From: Thauera phenolivorans
GTDB lineage: Bacteria; Pseudomonadota; Gammaproteobacteria; Burkholderiales; Rhodocyclaceae
NCBI RefSeq assembly: GCF_001696715.1
Contig: NZ_MBFM01000003.1
Location: 353,585 to 397,377, forward strand
Length of the DNA: 43,793 bases
Reading direction: 5' to 3'
The position numbers were made by a program, and so were the translations under genes. Under the pieces are notes generated by a model. The model was not told the DNA's origin and ran no database searches. It saw only the letters and a program-made list of their open reading frames with translations. Below are positions 36,546 to 43,793 of the stretch, piece after piece; within the stretch, counting starts at the first letter, position 1; every line of letters starts with the position of its first letter.

Positions 36546-36741
36546 GTTGCGATCGCAGGCGCGCGGCGGGGGATTTCCGTTTTCGTCGCGCATCCTGCCA
36601 TCCCATCGCGGTGCGAGCTGAGGCACTGCACCGATTTCCGCTGCCGGCAGCGACCCGCGCCCCAACCCCACCGGCATTCATGGACCAGGCGACCGCGACC
36701 CGCTCCGGACGCAGGCCACAACACAGAAGGAACGACGACTG

Positions 36742-37668
36742 ATGAGCAACAAGATCAAGTGTGCCCTGATCGGCCCCGGCAACATCGGCACCGATCTGCT
36801 GTACAAACTCAAGCGCAGCCCGGTGCTCGAGCCGGTCTGGATGGTCGGCATCGACGCCACCTCCGAGGGCCTGGCCCGTGCGCGTGAGCTCGGCCTCAAG
36901 ACCACCGCCGACGGCGTCGATGGCCTGCTGCCTCACATCGAAGCCGACGGCGTGCAGATCGCCTTCGACGCCACCAGTGCCTACGTCCACGCCGAGAACA
37001 GCCGCAAGCTCAACGAGCTCGGCGTGCTGATGATCGACCTCACCCCGGCCGCGATCGGCCCCTTCTGCGTGCCGCCGGTCAACCTCGTCGAGCACGTCGG
37101 CAAGGGCGAGATGAACGTGAACATGGTCACCTGCGGCGGCCAGGCCACGATCCCGATGGTCGCGGCGGTGTCCCGCGTGCAGCCGGTGGCCTACGGCGAG
37201 ATCGTCGCCACCGTGTCGTCCAAGTCGGCCGGTCCGGGCACGCGCAAGAACATCGACGAGTTCACCCGCACCACCTCGGACGCGGTGGAGAAGGTGGGCG
37301 GCGCGAAGAAGGGCAAGGCGATCATCATCCTCAACCCGGCCGATCCCCCGCTGATCATGCGCGACACCGTGCATTGCCTGACCGAGACCGAACCCGACCA
37401 GGCGAAGATCACCGAGTCGATCCACGCCATGATCGCCGAAGTGCAGAAGTACGTGCCGGGTTACAAGCTCGTCAACGGCCCGGTGTTCGACGGCAACCGC
37501 GTCTCCGTGTACCTCGAGGTCGAAGGCCTGGGCGACTACCTGCCCAAGTACGCCGGCAACCTCGACATCATGACCGCCGCCGGTGCGCGCACCGCCGAGA
37601 TGTTCGCCGAGGAGATCCTCGCCGGCCGTCTTCGTCTCGAACCCAACCGCGCCGTGATGGTCGCGTGA
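36742..37668 (+). CDS. dmpF: Acetaldehyde dehydrogenase (acylating)
   Basis: A 308-residue CoA-dependent dehydrogenase that turns acetaldehyde into acetyl-CoA. The Rossmann motif is GPGNIG (residues 11-16) and the catalytic Cys131 lies in [11 protein letters not shown]. It forms a channelling complex with the aldolase encoded 14 bp downstream. The 196-bp gap before it holds no gene I can recognise, although dmpE would be expected there in the classic order. AGAAGGAA precedes the ATG. Confidence 0.97.
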   Translation: MSNKIKCALIGPGNIGTDLLYKLKRSPVLEPVWMVGIDATSEGLARARELGLKTTADGVDGLLPHIEADGVQIAFDATSAYVHAENSRKLNELGVLMIDLTPAAIGPFCVPPVNLVEHVGKGEMNVNMVTCGGQATIPMVAAVSRVQPVAYGEIVATVSSKSAGPGTRKNIDEFTRTTSDAVEKVGGAKKGKAIIILNPADPPLIMRDTVHCLTETEPDQAKITESIHAMIAEVQKYVPGYKLVNGPVFDGNRVSVYLEVEGLGDYLPKYAGNLDIMTAAGARTAEMFAEEILAGRLRLEPNRAVMVA

Positions 37669-37682
37669 GCAAGGAGAACACC

Positions 37683-38714
37683 ATGGATCTTCGCGGCAAG
37701 AAAATCACCGTCCACGACATGACCCTGCGCGACGGCATGCATCCCAAGCGTCATCTGATGACGCTCGAGCAGATGAAGACCATCGCCGTCGGTCTGGACG
37801 AGGCGGGCGTGCCGCTGATCGAGGTCACCCACGGTGACGGCCTCGGCGGCGCTTCGGTCAACTACGGTTTCCCCGCCCACAGCGACGAGGAATACCTCGG
37901 CACCGTGATCCCGCTGATGAAGCAGGCCAAGGTCTCGGCCCTGCTGCTGCCGGGCATCGGCACGGTCGACCACCTGCAGATGGCGAAGGATCTCGGCGTT
38001 CACACGATCCGCGTCGCCACCCACTGCACCGAGGCCGACGTCTCCGAGCAGCACATCACGCTGGCGCGCAAGCTCGACATGGACACCGTCGGCTTCCTGA
38101 TGATGAGCCACATGAACAGCGCCGAAGGCCTGATCGGCCAGGCGAAGCTGATGGAGAGCTACGGCGCCAACTGCATCTACGTCACCGACTCCGCCGGCCA
38201 CATGCTGCCCGACGACGTCAAGGCCAAGCTCGGCGCGGTGCGCGACGCGCTCAAGCCTGAGACCGAGCTCGGCTTCCACGGCCACCACAACCTGGCGATG
38301 GGCGTCGCCAACTCGATCGCGGCGATCGAAGTGGGCGCCACCCGGATCGACGCCGCCGCCGCCGGCCTCGGCGCGGGCGCCGGCAACACCCCGATGGAGG
38401 TGCTGATCGCGGTGGCCGACCTGATGGGCATCGAGACCGGGGTCGACGTGTTCAAGATCCAGGACGTCGCGGAGGACCTGGTGGTGCCGATCATGGACTT
38501 CCCGATCCGCTGCGACCGCGACGCGCTCACGCTCGGCTATGCCGGCGTGTATGGTTCCTTCCTGCTGTTCGCCAAGCGCGCGGAGAAGAAGTACGGCGTG
38601 CCCGCGCGCGAGATCCTGGTCGAGATGGGCCGCCGCGGCATGGTGGGGGGTCAGGAAGACATGATCGAGGACACCGCGATCACGCTCGCGAAGGCCAGGC
38701 AGCAGGCGGCCTGA
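37683..38714 (+). CDS. dmpG: 4-hydroxy-2-oxovalerate aldolase
   Basis: A 343-residue class II aldolase giving pyruvate and acetaldehyde. The metal and catalytic region [14 protein letters not shown] is at the N-terminus; the HGHHN motif supplies metal ligands. The C-terminal communication domain ([25 protein letters not shown]) contacts the dehydrogenase. AAGGAG precedes ATG 37683. A hairpin with a short T-run follows before dmpI. Confidence 0.97.
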   Translation: MDLRGKKITVHDMTLRDGMHPKRHLMTLEQMKTIAVGLDEAGVPLIEVTHGDGLGGASVNYGFPAHSDEEYLGTVIPLMKQAKVSALLLPGIGTVDHLQMAKDLGVHTIRVATHCTEADVSEQHITLARKLDMDTVGFLMMSHMNSAEGLIGQAKLMESYGANCIYVTDSAGHMLPDDVKAKLGAVRDALKPETELGFHGHHNLAMGVANSIAAIEVGATRIDAAAAGLGAGAGNTPMEVLIAVADLMGIETGVDVFKIQDVAEDLVVPIMDFPIRCDRDALTLGYAGVYGSFLLFAKRAEKKYGVPAREILVEMGRRGMVGGQEDMIEDTAITLAKARQQAA

Positions 38715-38740
38715 GCGCGCCGGACGCACGAAGCACACAA

Positions 38741-38774
38741 CGGGGTCGGTGCCGGCAGGGCCGGCCCCGCTTTT
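38741..38774 (+). terminator. Intercistronic hairpin with T-run between dmpG and dmpI
   Basis: CGGGGTCGG (38741-38749) pairs with CCGGCCCCG (38761-38769), including one G-U pair, followed by CTTTT. It may act as a partial terminator or attenuator, reducing expression of dmpI and the genes beyond, or protect the upstream mRNA. Confidence 0.5.
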
Positions 38775-38796
38775 CAATGACGAGGAGGAAGCGAGC

Positions 38797-38988
38797 ATGC
38801 CCCTGGCAGAAATCACGATGATGGAAGGCCGTACCGAGGACCAGAAGCGCGCGGTGATCGAGAAGGTCACGCAGGCGCTGGTCGAGGCGGTCGGCGCTCC
38901 GATCCAGACGGTCCGTGTCGTCATCCGCGAAGTGCCCAAGACCAACTGGGGCATCGGCGGTGTTTCGGCGAAGGATCTCGGTCGCTAG
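38797..38988 (+). CDS. dmpI: 4-oxalocrotonate tautomerase
   Basis: A 63-residue tautomerase; after Met removal, Pro1 is the catalytic base. Arg11 (MMEGR) and Arg39 (TVRVVI) match the 4-OT active site. Position 50 is Trp where the Pseudomonas enzyme has Phe. It normally feeds decarboxylase DmpH in the dehydrogenase branch, but neither dmpC nor dmpH is in the cluster. GAGGAGG lies about 9 bp upstream. Confidence 0.92.
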   Translation: MPLAEITMMEGRTEDQKRAVIEKVTQALVEAVGAPIQTVRVVIREVPKTNWGIGGVSAKDLGR

Positions 38989-39099
38989 GTTCTGCCGCCG
39001 GCGACCCGACTGCCCACGGCCCGCAAGAGGCCGGGGTTCCGTTCCACAACAGAAGAAAACCAGAGCAGATACAGCAGGATCAATCAGGAGGAGAAGTCC

Positions 39100-40026
39100 A
39101 TGAAGTTCAGCAAGCTGTTTGCCGCCGTCGTGCTTGCCAGCGCGGCCATCGGCAGTGCCAGTGCCAAGGAAGGCGGCGACCAGTACCCGAACGGCGCCGA
39201 AACCTGGCTCGCCGGCGCGGTGCCGCCCCCGGGCAACTATTTCATCAACTATTTCGGCTACTACGGTGGCGACCTGCAGAACGGTGACGGCAAGGATGCG
39301 CCGGATGGCGAAGTCGACGCCTGGTTCAACGCCTTCCGCTTCGTGCAGACCACCGAGCACAAGATCCTCGGCGGCAACTACGGCTGGCACGTGATCGTGC
39401 CGGTGGTGCACCAGAAGATCGAACTCCTCGGAGGCGATGACTCAGTCAACGGCCTCGGCGACATCACGATCAACCCCTTCATCGTGTCCTGGCACGAGAA
39501 GAACTGGCACTGGGCGATCGGCCTCGACATCAACCTGCCGACCGGTCGCTACAAGGAAGGTGCACCGCGCGAAAGCATCGGCGCCAACTACTGGAGCTTC
39601 GAGCCGCTGTTCGCCTTCACCTACCTGGGCGACACCGGCTGGGAGGTCTCGGCCAAGTTCATGTACAACATCAAGACCGAGAACAGCGATTACCGTGATG
39701 CTCCTGGCGGCCCGAAGATGGATTACCAGTCGGGTGACGAATTCCACTTCGACTACCTGGTGGGCAAGCGCTTCGGCCCCTGGGGCGTCGGCGTGTCGGG
39801 CTATTACCTGAAGCAGACGACCGACGACGAGATCGATGGCAGGACGATCGACGGGAACCCCTATTGGAGCCGCGGCCGCAAGGGCCAGGTCTTCGCGATC
39901 GGCCCCACGGTCAGCTACACGACCAAGAACGGCGTACACTTCACCGGCCAGTGGAACCGCGAGACCAACGTCGAGAACCGCTTCGAGGGTGACAAGGTCA
40001 TGCTCAAGCTGATCATGCCGCTGTAA
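39100..40026 (+). CDS. SphA/MetA-pathway family outer-membrane protein
   Basis: A 308-residue exported protein of the MetA-pathway-of-phenol-degradation family (SphA-like). The signal peptide MKFSKLFAAVVLASAAIGSASA is followed by a beta-rich body with alternating aromatic residues (YFINYFGYYGGDL, WHWAIGLDINLPTGRY) and ends in a hydrophobic C-terminal strand (VMLKLIMPL) typical of outer-membrane barrels. A role in uptake of phenolic substrates is assumed for the family but not shown. AGGAGGAG precedes ATG. A strong terminator follows. Confidence 0.85.
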   Translation: MKFSKLFAAVVLASAAIGSASAKEGGDQYPNGAETWLAGAVPPPGNYFINYFGYYGGDLQNGDGKDAPDGEVDAWFNAFRFVQTTEHKILGGNYGWHVIVPVVHQKIELLGGDDSVNGLGDITINPFIVSWHEKNWHWAIGLDINLPTGRYKEGAPRESIGANYWSFEPLFAFTYLGDTGWEVSAKFMYNIKTENSDYRDAPGGPKMDYQSGDEFHFDYLVGKRFGPWGVGVSGYYLKQTTDDEIDGRTIDGNPYWSRGRKGQVFAIGPTVSYTTKNGVHFTGQWNRETNVENRFEGDKVMLKLIMPL

Positions 40027-40041
40027 TCGGCATGATTCGAA

Positions 40042-40078
40042 GCCGGCGCGGTGCCTGGCGGCACCGCGCCGGCTTTTT
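40042..40078 (+). terminator. Rho-independent terminator after the SphA-like gene
   Basis: A perfect 14-bp stem GCCGGCGCGGTGCC with loop TGGC and its complement, followed by five T residues. It is the strongest hairpin in the window and probably ends the second phenol block. Confidence 0.92.
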
Positions 40079-40106
40079 CGTTCATGCATACAGGGGAGGT
40101 CCAGAA

Positions 40107-40715
40107 ATGAGTGCAGTCCCTCAACCCGCTTCGGGAACGCCTTCGGCTGCCGGCGCACCCGCACCCGCACCGGTCACGCGGATCGCTCGCCGCCAGGCGA
40201 AGCCGGGCCGCGAGCGTGAGTACGAAGCGACCATCCGCGAGATGTTCGGTGCGATGCGCAAGCACAAGGGCTTCCTCGGCGCCGATCTGCTGCCGCCCGA
40301 AAGCGAGGGGGGCGATTACCAGGTGGTGGTCAATTTCGGCTCCGAGGCCGAACTCGCAGCGTGGGACGATAGCACCGAGCGCAGTGATTTCCACGTCCGG
40401 CTGCGCGAGGTCGCGGCGAACGAGCCCGAATATCGCCGCCTGAGCGGTCTCGAGGCCTGGTTCGCGCCCGCCGTGGTCCCCGCCTCGATGCATCCGCCGC
40501 GGGCGAAGATGGCCTTCGTCACCTGGCTGGGGATCTTCCCCACGGTGTCTTTCTATCTGTGGCTGGTGTCGCTGTGGCCGGGGTTCGTCGAGCAGCCCTT
40601 CCTGCCGCGCACTGCGGTGTTCACCGGCCTGATCGTGATCACCATGACCTGGCTCGTGATGCCGCGTCTCACCCGCTTGATGCGAGGCTTCCTCGCGTCC
40701 TCGAAGAAGGGCTAG
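40107..40715 (+). CDS. Antibiotic biosynthesis monooxygenase (ABM)-domain membrane protein
   Basis: A 202-residue protein. After a Pro/Ala-rich N-terminus, an ABM ferredoxin-like domain spans about residues 22-105 (VTRIARRQAKPGREREYEATI ... HKGFLGADLLPP). Two C-terminal membrane helices follow (VTWLGIFPTVSFYLWLVSLW and TAVFTGLIVITMTWLVMP). ABM domains can act as cofactor-free oxygenases on phenolics or quinones or as heme-handling folds; the reaction here is unknown. ATG 40107 has GGGGAGG upstream. It lies after a strong terminator, so it needs its own promoter or read-through. Confidence 0.78.
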   Translation: MSAVPQPASGTPSAAGAPAPAPVTRIARRQAKPGREREYEATIREMFGAMRKHKGFLGADLLPPESEGGDYQVVVNFGSEAELAAWDDSTERSDFHVRLREVAANEPEYRRLSGLEAWFAPAVVPASMHPPRAKMAFVTWLGIFPTVSFYLWLVSLWPGFVEQPFLPRTAVFTGLIVITMTWLVMPRLTRLMRGFLASSKKG

Positions 40716-40769
40716 CGGCGCGGCCGCAGTCGCTGCCCTCGAGGCGCGACGACTACCCGCCGCAAGCCG

Positions 40770-41480
40770 TCATTCAGGCGCGCCGATCGTGAGCTCGATC
40801 TCGCCCACGCCCGCGATCCGGCCGTGCAGGCGATCGCCTGGCCGCACCTCGCCGACGCCTTCCGGCGTGCCGGTGTAGATCAGGTCGCCGGGCGCCAGGT
40901 GATAGTAGGTCGACAGGTCGGCGATGAGCTCGGGCAGGCTCCAGATCAGGTCCGAGAGATCGGCCGACTGGCGGGTTTCCCCGTTCAGCGCGAGCGTGAT
41001 CGCGCCGCTGGAAAGCACGCCGAGTTCGTTCGCCGGGACGATCTCCGAGATCACCGCGGACTGCTCCACGTTCTTCGCCACGTCCCACGGATGGCCCTTC
41101 GCGCGCGCGGCGGCCTGCAGGTCGCGGCGCGTCATGTCGAGCCCGCAGGCGTAGCCGTAGATCATCGCGCCGGCCGCGTCCGGGGCGACGCGGAAGCCCG
41201 GAGCGCCGAGCGCGACCACCAGTTCCATCTCGTAGTGGTAGTCCGCGGTCGCGGGCGGGTAGGGCACGGTGGCACCGGATTCCACCAGGGCCGAGTTGCT
41301 CTTGGTGAAATACATCGGGCGCGCGCTCGCCTTGTCGACCGGGGCGCCCATCTCGAGCGCATGTGCATGGTAGTTGCGCCCGACGAGGAAGATGCGCTTG
41401 ACCGGGTAGCGGGCGGAGGTGCCGCGCACCGGCAGTGAGGCGGTCGCCGGCGGCGTCCACAGGTAGTTGATCGTGTTCAT
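40770..41480 (-). CDS. Fumarylacetoacetate hydrolase family protein, fumarylpyruvate hydrolase-like
   Basis: A 236-residue FAH-family enzyme. [13 protein letters not shown], metal residues in [10 protein letters not shown] and the D of [10 protein letters not shown], and the catalytic core [14 protein letters not shown] are present. Size and [10 protein letters not shown] favour fumarylpyruvate hydrolase of the gentisate pathway (NagK type) or an acylpyruvase. Some FAH proteins are decarboxylases or hydratases of meta pathways, but this one lacks the MhpD/DmpE-type layout. AAGGAG precedes ATG 41480. It converges on the ABM-domain gene. Confidence 0.85.
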   Translation of the reverse strand: MNTINYLWTPPATASLPVRGTSARYPVKRIFLVGRNYHAHALEMGAPVDKASARPMYFTKSNSALVESGATVPYPPATADYHYEMELVVALGAPGFRVAPDAAGAMIYGYACGLDMTRRDLQAAARAKGHPWDVAKNVEQSAVISEIVPANELGVLSSGAITLALNGETRQSADLSDLIWSLPELIADLSTYYHLAPGDLIYTGTPEGVGEVRPGDRLHGRIAGVGEIELTIGAPE

Positions 41481-41573
41481 GGTGCTCCTTGTTGGCGTGG
41501 ATCGGCGTGAAGGCCCGATTCTAGAACGCCCCGGGGCGTCCCGCCGCGCCGGGTCAGCGGGGCGGGCTCGGGG

Positions 41574-41579
41574 TATAAT
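41574..41579 (+). promoter_or_regulatory. -10 box upstream of purL
   Basis: A perfect TATAAT, 61 bp before the purL start. The -35 position (GGGTCA) is weak. PurR-type or other operators are not recognisable by eye. Confidence 0.5.
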
Positions 41580-41640
41580 CCGCGGCGTTCCGCGCCGGTC
41601 CCGGCGGCGGCGCGCCTTCCCCTTTCTGCCTGCGACCGAT

Positions 41641-43793
<2,153 letters not shown>

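Noticed and set aside
36546-36741. Degraded dmpE remnant in the dmpD-dmpF gap
   Set aside because: No reading frame in the gap gives recognisable hydratase residues by eye.
40770-41480. FAH-family enzyme as the missing DmpE hydratase or DmpH decarboxylase
   Set aside because: Length and motifs fit fumarylpyruvate hydrolase; it is on the opposite strand, beyond a strong terminator, and lacks the MhpD/DmpE-type layout.

Overview
The window is a 43.8 kb, GC-rich, gene-dense chromosomal segment. Gene content points to a betaproteobacterium of the Rhodocyclales (Thauera/Azoarcus/Aromatoleum type). The pointers are a DmpR-type sigma-54 regulator with a multicomponent phenol hydroxylase, meta-cleavage genes, nitric oxide reductase accessory genes norEF, a phasin-like protein and a SUF operon of the sufBCDSUT type. 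The genus is inferred from this content, not proven. I see no rRNA, tRNA, CRISPR array, insertion sequence or prophage gene.

Layout. (1) 1-8.9 kb, housekeeping: ileS (cut by the window edge) and ribF; amiC and tsaE, divergent from queG; slyX; norE-norF; a thioredoxin-like protein; the U32-type rRNA hydroxylation protein rlhA; a VanZ-like membrane protein. (2) 9-14 kb: a secreted sugar-dehydrogenase-like beta-propeller protein, a glycosyltransferase overlapping an LpxH-like phosphoesterase, and an MFS transporter coupled to a small membrane protein. (3) 14.1-20.5 kb: a minus-strand operon, Rrf2 regulator-sufB-sufC-sufD-sufS-sufU-sufT, for Fe-S cluster assembly. (4) 20.6-25.8 kb: a LysR regulator, nudC, a large poorly understood PEP-synthase-like ATP-grasp protein, and a phasin-like protein. 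(5) 25.9-40.7 kb, phenol catabolism: dmpR, divergent from a dmpQ-type ferredoxin; a sigma-54 promoter with upstream activator sites driving phenol hydroxylase dmpKLMNOP; catechol 2,3-dioxygenase dmpB; a convergent GntR repressor candidate; a heme-binding-type protein; hydrolase dmpD; acetaldehyde dehydrogenase dmpF; aldolase dmpG; tautomerase dmpI; an outer-membrane SphA-like protein; and an ABM-domain membrane protein. (6) 40.8-43.8 kb: a fumarylacetoacetate-hydrolase family enzyme and the start of purL.

How the genes work together. Phenol sensed by DmpR would switch on the sigma-54 promoter near 28412. DmpKLMNOP hydroxylates phenol to catechol, DmpB opens the ring, and the DmpQ-like ferredoxin re-reduces the DmpB iron. 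DmpD hydrolyses ring-fission product, and DmpFG turns the 4-hydroxy-2-oxovalerate made downstream into pyruvate and acetyl-CoA. The cluster lacks the semialdehyde dehydrogenase (dmpC), the hydratase (dmpE) and the decarboxylase (dmpH), so those steps must be encoded elsewhere.

The most interesting signals are three. First, a TCGAGATT core, mostly inside dyads, recurs in four promoter regions of the phenol cluster and looks like the operator of an unassigned regulator, with the GntR protein the first candidate. Second, an AT-rich patch of rare codons lies inside tsaE. Third, the 852-residue ATP-grasp protein is of unknown function.
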